Part shown: positions 48,280-56,249 of the stretch, in pieces
Position numbering within the stretch: the stretch's first letter is position 1
How the letters are laid out: every line of letters begins with the position of its first letter
Source of the DNA: Salinilacustrithrix sp003476595
Lineage (GTDB): Bacteria > Actinomycetota > Acidimicrobiia > Acidimicrobiales > Salinilacustritrichaceae
Assembly: GCA_963972525.1 (NCBI GenBank)
Contig: CAXAUZ010000005.1
Coordinates: forward strand, 62,001-126,000
Reading direction: 5' to 3'
DNA: 64,000 bases
Notes under the pieces: model-generated
The model's input: the letters and a program-made list of their open reading frames with translations, nothing else
Databases searched by the model: none
What the model was told of the DNA's origin: nothing
Position numbers and translations under genes: made by a program

Positions 48280-49350
48280 CTACAGCATCGAGAGGGTGTC
48301 GAGGTCGAGGGCCATGCGTCCCGACCGGTTGGCCATCGCCATGAACATCTCGTCGCCACGGTCGGTCTGGCCGACGATCATCGAGGAGATCATCGCCATG
48401 ATGAACCCGGCGAACGCGGAGCGGCGGTACTGGTCCCAGCACGCCTCGAACGACTGGTCCTTCACCCCGCCGGCCCGCAGCGTCGACAGGTACTCCTTGA
48501 CCAGGTCCCGCTCCACCTCGGCCCGCAGGTCGGGTTCGAGGCCGGTGCCGAGGAAGTAGGCGACGTCCTGGACGCCGGGGCCGTGGCTCACGGTCTGCCA
48601 GTCGACCGTCGTCATGGGCACGCCCCCGGGAGAGGGGTCGAAGAGCATGTTGTCGAGGCGGAAGTCGCCGTGGACGGCCGTGAGCTGCTCGGGCCGCCAC
48701 GACAGGTAGGCCTCGAGGCGTTCGACCAGCACGCTGCCGGCGTCGACCACCTCGGCGTCGAGGCGGCCGTCGTAGCGTTCGAGGAACCCGGGCCACACCA
48801 TGTCGACCAGGCCGCGCAGGCCCTCGGGGGAGTTGCGGTTCATCCAGTCGAGGCCGGCGAGGGTGCTGTCGCCCCACAGCGGGGCGTGCAGCTTGGCGGC
48901 CTCCTCGACGGCGATGGCGGCCTCGTCCGGCGTGCAGCCGGCGATCTGGTCGCCCTGCTCGGCCGGGGCCAGGTCGTTCATCACGATGGCGAAGTCGTGG
49001 GTCGCCATGTCGATCTGGGCGTAGTACGGGATGGGCGCGGCGATGTCCACCCGGCTGCGGAGCTGCTGGTAGAAGCGGGTCTCGACCTCGTAGGTGCGCA
49101 CGGCCGTGGCGGTGGCCCGGCTCGTCTCGTCCTCGGTGGGGAACTTGCCGACCACCGTCGCCGGTCCGGCGTCGGCGTCGTCCCAGGTGAGGGCGAAGCG
49201 CACGCTGTCGCCCACCTGGCCGGTGCCGACCGGCGTGGCCTGCACGTCGACGACGGCGCCCTCGTCGGTGGCGCCGGCGGCGCGCAGCACCGTGGTGAGC
49301 CACCCGGGGGCGACCTGGTCGGGTCGGGAGATGAACGCGATGTCGTCCAC
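48280..49350 (-). CDS. APH/ecdysteroid-kinase-like phosphotransferase
   Basis: A 356-residue protein of the aminoglycoside-phosphotransferase/EcKinase fold. The catalytic loop VHGDFRLDNMLF has the Asp and Asn, and the metal segment is TTVDWQTVSHGPGVQDVAYFL. N-lobe Lys is likely in TVVGKFP. In actinobacteria such genes sit in lipid or sterol catabolism regions; the substrate is unknown here, and antibiotic resistance should not be inferred. A Dabb gene lies directly upstream with 7 bp spacing. Confidence 0.87.
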   Translation of the reverse strand: MDDIAFISRPDQVAPGWLTTVLRAAGATDEGAVVDVQATPVGTGQVGDSVRFALTWDDADAGPATVVGKFPTEDETSRATATAVRTYEVETRFYQQLRSRVDIAAPIPYYAQIDMATHDFAIVMNDLAPAEQGDQIAGCTPDEAAIAVEEAAKLHAPLWGDSTLAGLDWMNRNSPEGLRGLVDMVWPGFLERYDGRLDAEVVDAGSVLVERLEAYLSWRPEQLTAVHGDFRLDNMLFDPSPGGVPMTTVDWQTVSHGPGVQDVAYFLGTGLEPDLRAEVERDLVKEYLSTLRAGGVKDQSFEACWDQYRRSAFAGFIMAMISSMIVGQTDRGDEMFMAMANRSGRMALDLDTLSML

Positions 49351-49357
49351 GGCAGCC

Positions 49358-49654
49358 TCAGATGTGGTGCTGGACGGCGCTGCGCCCGGCGATGACGGGG
49401 ATGATGAGCTCGGTGATCACGGCCTGGTGCGCCGGGTGGTCCCGGTACACCTCGTAGCCCTCCACCGAGTCGAAGTCGGCGACGATGCCCAGGTGGGCGT
49501 TGCCCTCGGCCAGCTCGGCGTCGGTGCCCACGTCGTAGCTGCGGATCTCGTCGATCTGGGACGGCAGCCGGCGCAGCGCCTCGACGATCTCGTGGATCTG
49601 GTCATCGGTGGTGTCGTCGCGGAAGGTGAGCGTGACGATGTGTCGCAGTCCCAT
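49358..49654 (-). CDS. Dabb (stress-responsive alpha/beta barrel) protein
   Basis: A 98-residue dimeric alpha/beta barrel: MGLRHIVTLTFRDDTTDDQI at the start, then SYDVGTDAELAEGNAHLGIVADF and YRDHPAHQAVI. The HPAHQ box and the opening HIV are typical of Dabb proteins. Function is generally unknown. It precedes and probably shares a transcript with the phosphotransferase gene. Confidence 0.88.
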   Translation of the reverse strand: MGLRHIVTLTFRDDTTDDQIHEIVEALRRLPSQIDEIRSYDVGTDAELAEGNAHLGIVADFDSVEGYEVYRDHPAHQAVITELIIPVIAGRSAVQHHI

Positions 49655-49685
49655 GGTTCCCCCTCGTGGTGCGGTCGTCGGACCG

Positions 49686-49697
49686 TAGCCTGCGCTC
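49686..49697 (+). promoter_or_regulatory. Leaderless -10 box, cox accessory operon
   Basis: TAGCCT, 6 nt, then GTG 49698. Confidence 0.5.
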
Positions 49698-50630
49698 GTG
49701 ACCCCGTCCGCACCACCTCCGGCCGACGTCCGGGACGCCCGCGACGTCGCGGCCGCGCTCGAGGCCCACGACTACCTGCCCGACACAGGCCTGGCCACCG
49801 CGGTGTTCCTGGCGCTGCGCCTCCAGCGGCCGCTCCTGCTGGAGGGGGACGCCGGCGTCGGCAAGACCGAGGTGGCCAAGGTGCTGTCGCGCTGGACGGG
49901 CGGCGAGCTCCTCCGCCTGCAGTGCTACGAGGGGCTCGACGTGAGCCAGGCGGTGTACGAGTGGGACTACTCCCGCCAGCTGCTCCACCTGCGCGCCGCC
50001 GAGGCCGCGGGCGTCGCCGGCGAGGCGAGCGTCGACCAGCTCGAGGACGAGCTCTACGACGAGCGCTTCCTGGTGCGCCGTCCGCTGCTGGAGGCGGTGA
50101 CGCCGCGGTCGGGTCCGCCTCCGGTCCTGCTCATCGACGAGGTCGACCGCGCCGACGACGAGTTCGAGGCGTTCCTGCTCGAGGTGCTGTCCGACTACAC
50201 GGTCACCGTCCCCGAGCTCGGCACCTTCCACGCCGACCTGCCCCCGCTCGTGGTCATCACCTCCAACCGGACCCGCGACGTCCACGACGCCCTCAAGCGG
50301 CGCTGCCTCTACCACTGGGTCGAGCACCCCGACTTCGAGCGGGAGGTCGCCATCGTCGGGGTGCGGGTCCCCGACGTGGGGGAGCGCCTCGCCCGCCAGG
50401 TCGCCGCGGCCACCGAGGCGCTGCGGGGCGCCGGGCTCTACAAGCCGCCGGGCGTCGCCGAGGCCATCGACTGGGCCGCCGCGCTCCACGTGCTCGGGGC
50501 CAGCGAGCTCGACGTGGAGACCGTCGACGCCTCCCTCGGCACCGTGCTCAAGTACCGGGAGGACCAGGCGCGGGTGCGGGCCTCCGGGCTCGACGACCTG
50601 GTGGCCCGGGCCGTCGAGCGCAGCGCCTGA
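49698..50630 (+). CDS. coxD: MoxR-type AAA ATPase, CoxD-like
   Basis: A 310-residue AAA+ chaperone of the MoxR family. Walker A EGDAGVGKT, LLIDEVDRADDEFEAFLLEVLSD (Walker B and following helix), and TSNRTRDVHDALKRRC (sensor 1 and Arg finger). The KYREDQARVR end and the adjacent VWA gene match CoxD, which with CoxE matures the Mo-Cu site of aerobic CO dehydrogenase in Oligotropha. Here it may serve another molybdenum hydroxylase. coxE starts 8 bp after its stop. Confidence 0.9.
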   Translation: MTPSAPPPADVRDARDVAAALEAHDYLPDTGLATAVFLALRLQRPLLLEGDAGVGKTEVAKVLSRWTGGELLRLQCYEGLDVSQAVYEWDYSRQLLHLRAAEAAGVAGEASVDQLEDELYDERFLVRRPLLEAVTPRSGPPPVLLIDEVDRADDEFEAFLLEVLSDYTVTVPELGTFHADLPPLVVITSNRTRDVHDALKRRCLYHWVEHPDFEREVAIVGVRVPDVGERLARQVAAATEALRGAGLYKPPGVAEAIDWAAALHVLGASELDVETVDASLGTVLKYREDQARVRASGLDDLVARAVERSA

Positions 50631-50638
50631 GCGGTCGC

Positions 50639-51784
50639 GTGCCCGACGTCCTGCGCGACCCGGCCACCGCAGCCGTGGCCTTCGTCCGGGCCCTGCGCCA
50701 GGCCGGCCTCGTCGTCCCGATCGACGCGTCGGTGACCTTCACCGCCGCGCTCGACCAGGTCGACCTCGTCGTCGGGGACGACGTGTACTGGGCCGGCCGG
50801 GCCACGCTCGTGCGCCGGGCCGAGGACGTGGTCGCGTTCGACCAGCTCTTCGCCGCCTTCTTCGGCGGCGTGCCCCTGCCCCGGCCGCCGGCCTCGACGC
50901 CCCAGCGCATCACGATCGCAGTCGACGATCCCGACGCGGAGATGGACGGCGGTGACGACGTCGCCGACGCCGACCCCACCGTCCAGGTGCGGTTCTCCCG
51001 GGTCGAGACGCTGCGCCACAAGGACTTCGCCGCCTACGACGACGACGAGCTGGCCGAGGCGTGGGCGCTCATGGACCGCCTGGCGCTGGTCGGCGCCCCG
51101 AGGCCGTCGCGCCGCAGCATCCCGACCCGAGGCGTCCGGGGCCGTCCCGACCTCCGCCGCACCGTCCGCCACGCGCTGCGCACCGGGGGCGAGCCGATCC
51201 GCCGGTCGCACACCCAGCCGGGCGAGCGGTTCCGGCGGGTGGTGCTGCTGGTCGACGTGTCCGGATCGATGGAGGCCTACGCCCGCCCGCTCCTGCGCTT
51301 CGTCCACGCCGCGGTCGCAGCGCGCAGCCGGATCGAGGCCTTCGCGCTCGGCACCCGCCTCACCCGGCTGACTCGGGAGCTCAAGCGGCGGGACCCGGAC
51401 GAGGCGCTCCGCCTGGCGGCGGCCGCGGTCGCCGACTTCGCCGGCGGCACGAGGCTGGGGGAGGGCTTGGCCCGGTTCAACGACGAGTGGGGCGTGCGCG
51501 GCATGGCCCGGGGCGCGGTCGTGGTGATCCTCTCCGACGGCTGGGACCGGGGCGACCCTGAGGCGCTGGCCGAGCAGATGCAGCGCCTCCAGCGCGTCGC
51601 GCACCGGGTGGTGTGGGTCAACCCCCTGAAGGCCACGCCCGGCTACGCCCCGCTCGCCCGCGGCATGGCGGCCGCCCTGCCCCACGTCGATGCGTTCGTG
51701 GAGGGCCACAGCATCGATGCGCTGGAGCGACTGGCCGCGGTCATCGCCGGCGACGCGGCCCCCGTCCCCGCGGCGGCTCCGTAG
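50639..51784 (+). CDS. coxE: VWA domain protein, CoxE-like
   Basis: A 381-residue VWA_CoxE protein. The MIDAS motif DVSGSM lies in LLVDVSGSMEAYARPL; GTRLGEGLARF supplies the later threonine ligand, and ILSDGWDRGD its Asp. The first half carries FSRVETLRHKDFAAYDDDEL. It is the partner of the CoxD ATPase. GTG 50639. Confidence 0.9.
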   Translation: MPDVLRDPATAAVAFVRALRQAGLVVPIDASVTFTAALDQVDLVVGDDVYWAGRATLVRRAEDVVAFDQLFAAFFGGVPLPRPPASTPQRITIAVDDPDAEMDGGDDVADADPTVQVRFSRVETLRHKDFAAYDDDELAEAWALMDRLALVGAPRPSRRSIPTRGVRGRPDLRRTVRHALRTGGEPIRRSHTQPGERFRRVVLLVDVSGSMEAYARPLLRFVHAAVAARSRIEAFALGTRLTRLTRELKRRDPDEALRLAAAAVADFAGGTRLGEGLARFNDEWGVRGMARGAVVVILSDGWDRGDPEALAEQMQRLQRVAHRVVWVNPLKATPGYAPLARGMAAALPHVDAFVEGHSIDALERLAAVIAGDAAPVPAAAP

Positions 51785-51793
51785 GCTGGCGAC
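51782..51793 (+). promoter_or_regulatory. TANNNT box before xdhC gene
   Basis: TAGGCT, 6 nt, then GTG 51794, overlapping the coxE stop. It could allow separate expression of the XdhC pair. Confidence 0.35.
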
Positions 51794-52108
51794 GTGCGCG
51801 AGATCCTCGGGGACCTGGACCGCTGGCGGAAGGCGGGCAAGCAGGTCGCCGTCGCGCGCGTCGTCGACGTCGAGGGGTCGGGTCCCCGCCTGCCCGGGGC
51901 GGCCATGGCCGTGAACGAGGACGGCGAGGTGGCCGGGTCGGTCTCCGGCGGCTGCGTCGAGGGCGCGGTGGTCACCGAGGCCCTCCAGATCATCGAGTCC
52001 GGCGACCGGCGCATCGTCACCTTCGGCTACTCCGACGACGAGGCCTTCGCGGTCGGGCTCACCTGCGGCGGCACCATCCACCTCTTCATCGAGCCCCTCG
52101 ACTGGTGA
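51794..52108 (+). CDS. XdhC/CoxI-family small protein
   Basis: A 104-residue stand-alone XdhC_CoxI domain: VAVARVVDVEGSGPRLPGAAMAV, SVSGGCVEGAVVTEAL (with the conserved cysteine) and the C-terminal LTCGGTIHLFIEPL. In characterised XdhC the domain binds molybdenum cofactor and inserts it after sulfuration. The GTGA overlap couples it to the longer XdhC gene. Confidence 0.87.
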   Translation: MREILGDLDRWRKAGKQVAVARVVDVEGSGPRLPGAAMAVNEDGEVAGSVSGGCVEGAVVTEALQIIESGDRRIVTFGYSDDEAFAVGLTCGGTIHLFIEPLDW

Positions 52109-52887
52109 CCGCGCTCTTCGAGGTGCTGCGCGGCGCCATCGCATCCGAGGAGCCGGTCGCGCTGGCGACGGTGGTCGAGGGCCCCGGCGTGGGCGGGAAG
52201 CTGCTCGTGCGACCGGACCAGGAGCCGATGGGTTCGCTCGGCGACCCGGACCTCGACCGCGTCGTGGCCCGCGATGCGCTCGGCGAGCTCGCGGCCGGCA
52301 CCACCGGCGTGCGCCACTACGGCACCCAGGGCCAGGCCAACGAGCACGACGTCGCCGTCTTCGTCGAGTCCTTCGCCCCGCCGCCCCAGCTGCTCGTGTT
52401 CGGTGCCGTGGACTTCACCGGCGCGCTCGCCCGCGTCGGCAAGGTGCTCGGCTACCGGGTGACGGTCTGCGATGCCCGGGAGGTCTTCGCCACGAAGGCC
52501 CGGTTCCCGTTCGCCGACGAGGTCGTCGTCGACTGGCCCCACCGCCTGCTCGAGCGGGTGGGCGACCAGCTCGGCCCCCGCGATGCGGTCTGCGTGCTCA
52601 CCCACGACCCCAAGTTCGACGTCCCCGCCGTGATCGCCGCCCTGCGCACCGATGTCGGCTACCTCGGGGCGATGGGCTCGCGGCGCACCACCGACGACCG
52701 CAACCGCCGGCTCCGGGAGGAGGGCGTCACCGACGACCAGCTGGCCCGGGTGATGGGCCCCATCGGGCTCGACCTGGGCGCCCGCACGCCGGAGGAGACC
52801 GCGGTGTCGATCATGGCCGAGGTCATCGCCACCCGCACGGGCCGCCAGGCCCCGTCCCTGCGGGATGCCGCCGGTCCCATCCACTGA
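52105..52887 (+). CDS. XdhC-family protein with Rossmann domain
   Basis: A 260-residue protein: a degenerate XdhC_CoxI-like N-terminal part (LATVVEGPGVGGKLLVRPDQ) and an XdhC C-terminal Rossmann domain (LLVFGAVDFTGALARVGKVL, VCVLTHDPKFDVPAVIAAL, YLGAMGSRRTTDDRN, IGLDLGARTPEETAVSIMAEV). It is an insertion chaperone for a molybdenum hydroxylase. The cysteine of the N-terminal part is missing, so the small protein upstream probably supplies it. Confidence 0.88.
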   Translation: MTALFEVLRGAIASEEPVALATVVEGPGVGGKLLVRPDQEPMGSLGDPDLDRVVARDALGELAAGTTGVRHYGTQGQANEHDVAVFVESFAPPPQLLVFGAVDFTGALARVGKVLGYRVTVCDAREVFATKARFPFADEVVVDWPHRLLERVGDQLGPRDAVCVLTHDPKFDVPAVIAALRTDVGYLGAMGSRRTTDDRNRRLREEGVTDDQLARVMGPIGLDLGARTPEETAVSIMAEVIATRTGRQAPSLRDAAGPIH

Positions 52888-52898
52888 CCGCCACCACC

Positions 52899-53013
52899 CG
52901 TTCCTCACGCGCGATCTGACGGTCTGACGTCGTTTCGCGCGCCGGGAACGAGATCCTCACCGTTCGTTGCGCGCGATCCGTCCGCGTGACGTCGTTCCGC
53001 GCGCAGGGAACGG
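52899..53013 (+). repeat. Family II repeat doublet (units E and F)
   Basis: Units E (52899-52950) and F (52961-53013) share CGTTC, GCGCGA on the left and GACGTCGTT, CGCGCGC, GGGAACG on the right, 62 bp apart as at the other two loci and in the same orientation. They fill the gap between convergent genes. Confidence 0.8.
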
Positions 53014-53017
53014 GTGC

Positions 53018-53404
53018 TCAGGTGGGGTGGATGAGCTTCTCGTTCTTGGCCGCTTGGGAGCCGAGCCAGGTGCCGAGCAGCCCCGCGGCGGTGGCCGGGA
53101 CGGCCGCCCGCCACGGCAGGTAGCCCCGGAGACCGCCGACCAGGGACGCCATCGCATCGGCCGCATCGACCGGCACGGCCCGGGACGCGAGCTCGGCCTC
53201 GTCGAGGCCCGGCGCCGGCATGAGGAACGGGGCCGCCATGAACAGCTCCCGAGCGCCGAAGAGCCGGGCCAGGTACGGCGCCGCCGGGTTCGCGGCGACG
53301 TCGATGCCGAACAGCCTCCCGGTCACCCGAGGCGCGACGAGGGCGCCGATGCCGATGGCGAGGCGGACCTGGGCGAGGGAGCGGCGGGCGGCGAGGGGAT
53401 CCAT
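53018..53404 (-). CDS. Small membrane protein, unassigned
   Basis: A 128-residue protein with probable hydrophobic segments at LAIGIGALVAPRVTG, ARELFMAAPFLM and AAVPATAAGLLGTWLG. It resembles DUF4267-type small membrane proteins, but I cannot confirm this by eye. It is convergent with the Cox accessory genes, with a family II doublet between. Confidence 0.6.
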   Translation of the reverse strand: MDPLAARRSLAQVRLAIGIGALVAPRVTGRLFGIDVAANPAAPYLARLFGARELFMAAPFLMPAPGLDEAELASRAVPVDAADAMASLVGGLRGYLPWRAAVPATAAGLLGTWLGSQAAKNEKLIHPT

Positions 53405-53463
53405 GCGCCGATGCTGCCACGACCGCGCGACCCGCGCCGCCGGCTCCCGGCCACACTGGTGCG

Positions 53464-54033
53464 ATGGTCCTGGCCGTGCTGCTCGCCGCCGGCGGCGGCA
53501 GTCGCTACGCGGGCGACACCCACAAGCTCCTCGCCCCCCTCGACGGCCGCCCCTTGCTCGCCCACGCGCTCGACGCGCTCCAGGCGAGCGGGCTCGAGGC
53601 CGTCGTCGTGACCGGGGCCGCGGACGTCGGGCAACTCGTCCCCGAGGGCATCGCCACCCTGGGCAACCCGGCGTGGCAGGAGGGCCAGGCGACGTCGGTG
53701 CGGGTCGGCATCGACGAGGCCCGCCGCCGCGGCCACGACGCCGTCGTGGTCGGCCTCGGCGACCAGCCCTTCGTCACGGAGACGGCCTGGCAGGTCGTCG
53801 CGGCCGCCGATGCCGCGGTCGCCGTCGCCACCTACGACGGCCGGCGCGGGCACCCGGTGCGGCTCGGCGCGCAGGTGTGGGACCTGCTGCCGGCCGCCGG
53901 CGACGAGGTCGGGCGTGCCGTGATGCGAGGTCGTCCCGAGCTCGTCTTGGAGATACCGTGCGACGCCGGGCACACCCGCACCGATCGCACCGCCGACATC
54001 GACACCCTGGAGGATCTCCGCAGATGGAGCTGA
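53464..54033 (+). CDS. Molybdenum cofactor nucleotidyltransferase-like protein (MocA/CoxF-type neighbour)
   Basis: A 189-residue nucleotidyltransferase of the MobA/MocA family: LAVLLAAGGGSRYAGDTHKLL, LGNPAWQEGQATSVRVGI and VGLGDQPFVTETAW with the metal Asp. In MocA the product is molybdopterin cytosine dinucleotide, used by xanthine-dehydrogenase-family enzymes such as CODH. The variation GGGSRYAGDTHKLL is normal for MocA. The stop overlaps the CoxG start by 10 bp. Confidence 0.88.
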   Translation: MVLAVLLAAGGGSRYAGDTHKLLAPLDGRPLLAHALDALQASGLEAVVVTGAADVGQLVPEGIATLGNPAWQEGQATSVRVGIDEARRRGHDAVVVGLGDQPFVTETAWQVVAAADAAVAVATYDGRRGHPVRLGAQVWDLLPAAGDEVGRAVMRGRPELVLEIPCDAGHTRTDRTADIDTLEDLRRWS

Positions 54034-54821
54034 CCAACGAGTTCACCGTCCCGGTCCCGATCGAGCGGGCCTGGGAGGTCCTGACGGACGTCGAGCTGAT
54101 CGCCCCGTGCCTGCCCGGCGCCCAGCTGCAGGAGATCGAGGGCGACGAGTACCGCGGCATCGTCAAGGTCAAGGTCGGCCCCATCACCGCCCAGTACAAG
54201 GGTGCGGCCACCTTCCAGGAGCAGGACGAGGCCGCCCGCAAGCTCGTGCTCAAGGCCGAGGGGCGCGACACCCGGGGCCAGGGCAGCGCCAGCGCGCTCA
54301 TCACCGTGAACATGTCCGAGGACTCGGGTCGGACCCACGTCACCGTCGACACCGACCTCACCATCAAGGGCAAGGTCGCCCAGTTCGGCCGGGGCATGAT
54401 CGCCGACGTCAGCGCCAAGCTCATGGGCGAGTTCGTCGACTGCCTCGAGGGCAAGCTCGACGCGCCGGCCGAACCCGCAGCGAGCTCCGGCACCACCGCT
54501 GACGCGGCCGAATCCGCCACCGGCACCGACCAGGCGATCGGCACCCCCGACGGCGAGCAGCCCACGCCCGTCGACGGCACGGCGCCCGTCGCCGCCGACG
54601 CTGAAGGCGGCGCAGCAGCGGCGACCCCCGTCGCCGGCGACACCGGCGGCGCCGAGGCCGAGCCGATCTCGGGGGTCCGCAAGATCGATTCGCCCGACCG
54701 CGAGCCGGTCGACCTCGTCGACGCCGCCGGCGCCTCGGTCGCCAAGCGGATCGGCCCGGTGGTGCTCGTGCTGCTCATCCTCTGGCTCCTCGGCCGCCGC
54801 CGCTCCAACCACGGGGCGTAG
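54024..54821 (+). CDS. coxG: CoxG-like SRPBCC protein with C-terminal membrane anchor
   Basis: A 265-residue protein. Residues 1-145 form an SRPBCC (START-like) domain of the CoxG family (MELTNEFTVPVPIERAWEVL, APCLPGAQLQEIEGDEYRG, KVGPITAQYKGAATF, MGEFVDCLEGKL). A 90-residue Ala/Thr/Pro/Glu linker leads to a TM helix (VVLVLLILWLLG) and a basic tail, which would tether the domain to the membrane from inside. In CO oxidisers CoxG links the dehydrogenase to the membrane and quinone; the same role for a related Mo hydroxylase is the best inference. Confidence 0.9.
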   Translation: MELTNEFTVPVPIERAWEVLTDVELIAPCLPGAQLQEIEGDEYRGIVKVKVGPITAQYKGAATFQEQDEAARKLVLKAEGRDTRGQGSASALITVNMSEDSGRTHVTVDTDLTIKGKVAQFGRGMIADVSAKLMGEFVDCLEGKLDAPAEPAASSGTTADAAESATGTDQAIGTPDGEQPTPVDGTAPVAADAEGGAAAATPVAGDTGGAEAEPISGVRKIDSPDREPVDLVDAAGASVAKRIGPVVLVLLILWLLGRRRSNHGA

Positions 54822-54827
54822 CCCGCC

Positions 54828-56201
54828 GTGGCCGACGAGGCCGACATCGCCGCGGTCGCCGAGCTGCTCGGGCGCGCGCCCCAGGCCCACTTCGACGTCG
54901 TCGTGCGAGACGACACCGGCGCGCCGCTCGTCATCCGCAACGCGCCGCTGCTCTTCGACGGCACGCCCATGCCCACCCGCTACTGGCTGGTCGGCGACGA
55001 GGAGCGCGCCCGCATCGGGCGCCTCGAGTCCACCGGCGCCATCGACCGGGCCGAGGCCGAGATCGGCGAGGACGTCATCGCCGAGGCCCACGACCGCTAC
55101 GCGGCCGAGCGCGACGCGGCGATCCCGGCGGACCACACCGGTCCTCGGCCCTCGGGCGGGGTGGGCGGCACCCGGCGGGGCATCAAGTGCTTCCACGCCC
55201 ACTGGGCCTGGCATCTCGCCGGCGGCGACGATCCGGTCGGGCGTTGGATCGAGGCCGAGCTGGCGAGGCAGGGTGGCCCGGTGGATGCCCCCGTGCTCGC
55301 CGCCATCGACTGCGGCACCAACTCCACCCGCCTCCTCGTCGCCCGGGGGACCGGCGCAGCCAAGGAGCCCCTGGCCCGGGTGAACACCATCACCCGCCTC
55401 GGCCGGGGCGTGGACGCCGCCGGGAAGCTCGAACCCGAGGCCATCGCCCGCACCATCGAGGTGCTCCGCGACTACCGGCGCATCATCGACGAGCACGGCG
55501 CCGAGCGCATCCGGGTCACCGCCACCTCCGCCGCCCGCGATGCGTCGAACCGCGACGAGTTCTTCGACGCCGCCGAGCAGGTCCTCGGCGTGCGACCCGA
55601 GCTCATCACCGGCGAGGCCGAGGCCGAGCTGTCCTTCCGCGGTGCCACCGCCGAGCTGGACCCGGCCGACGGGCCGTTCCTGGTCGTCGACATCGGCGGC
55701 GGCTCCACGGAGTTCATCGTGGGCACCGAGGACGTCGAGGGCTCGATGTCCATCGACATCGGCTGCGTGCGCTTCTTCGAGCAGTACGTGGAGAGCGACC
55801 CGCCGGCACCGGAGGAGCTGCACGCCTGCATCTCGGTCACCGAGGCGTGGATGGAGGACGTCGTCCGCGAGCTGCCCCAGGCCCGCTCGGCCAAGACGTT
55901 CGTGGGCCTGGCCGGAACCATCACGACGATGGCGGCGGTGGAGCTCGGCCTGCAGGAGTGGGACCGCGACGCCATCCACCACTTCCGCTTCGAGCGCGCC
56001 GCGATCGAGGACGTGTTCCGCACGCTCGTCACCGAGTCCCTGGCCGATCGCATGCACAACCCCGGCCTCGAGCCGGACCGGGCCGACGTGATCGTCGCGG
56101 GGGCGTGCATCCTCGTGGCCATCATCCGCTGGCTCGGCGTCGAGGAGTGCCTGGTGTCCGAGAGCGACATCCTCGACGGCCTGGTCGACTCGCTGGCATG
56201 A
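54828..56201 (+). CDS. DUF501 domain fused to Ppx/GppA exopolyphosphatase
   Basis: A 457-residue fusion. Residues 1-150 are a DUF501 domain (RNAPLLFDGTPMPTRYWLV, RLESTGAIDRAE, GIKCFHAHWAWHLAGGDDP with likely metal-binding Cys/His). From residue 158 comes the actin-like-fold phosphatase (LAAIDCGTNSTRLLVAR, TATSAARDASNRDEFF, ITGEAEAELSFRGA, VVDIGGGSTEFIVG). It degrades polyphosphate or (p)ppGpp. In mycobacteria these are two adjacent genes (Rv1025 and ppx, Rv1026), which supports a functional link. The start is GTG 54828. Confidence 0.92.
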   Translation: MADEADIAAVAELLGRAPQAHFDVVVRDDTGAPLVIRNAPLLFDGTPMPTRYWLVGDEERARIGRLESTGAIDRAEAEIGEDVIAEAHDRYAAERDAAIPADHTGPRPSGGVGGTRRGIKCFHAHWAWHLAGGDDPVGRWIEAELARQGGPVDAPVLAAIDCGTNSTRLLVARGTGAAKEPLARVNTITRLGRGVDAAGKLEPEAIARTIEVLRDYRRIIDEHGAERIRVTATSAARDASNRDEFFDAAEQVLGVRPELITGEAEAELSFRGATAELDPADGPFLVVDIGGGSTEFIVGTEDVEGSMSIDIGCVRFFEQYVESDPPAPEELHACISVTEAWMEDVVRELPQARSAKTFVGLAGTITTMAAVELGLQEWDRDAIHHFRFERAAIEDVFRTLVTESLADRMHNPGLEPDRADVIVAGACILVAIIRWLGVEECLVSESDILDGLVDSLA

Positions 56202-56236
56202 CGGCCGGCCGTTCTCCGTCGCTCCTGCAACCGATC

Positions 56237-56249
56237 TAGCCTCCGCGCC
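56237..56249 (+). promoter_or_regulatory. Leaderless -10 box, aminotransferase
   Basis: TAGCCT, 7 nt, then GTG 56250. Confidence 0.5.

Noticed and set aside
48280..49350. Aminoglycoside resistance gene
   Set aside because: The fold is APH-like, but the family in actinobacteria is broad and this member has no resistance-gene context.
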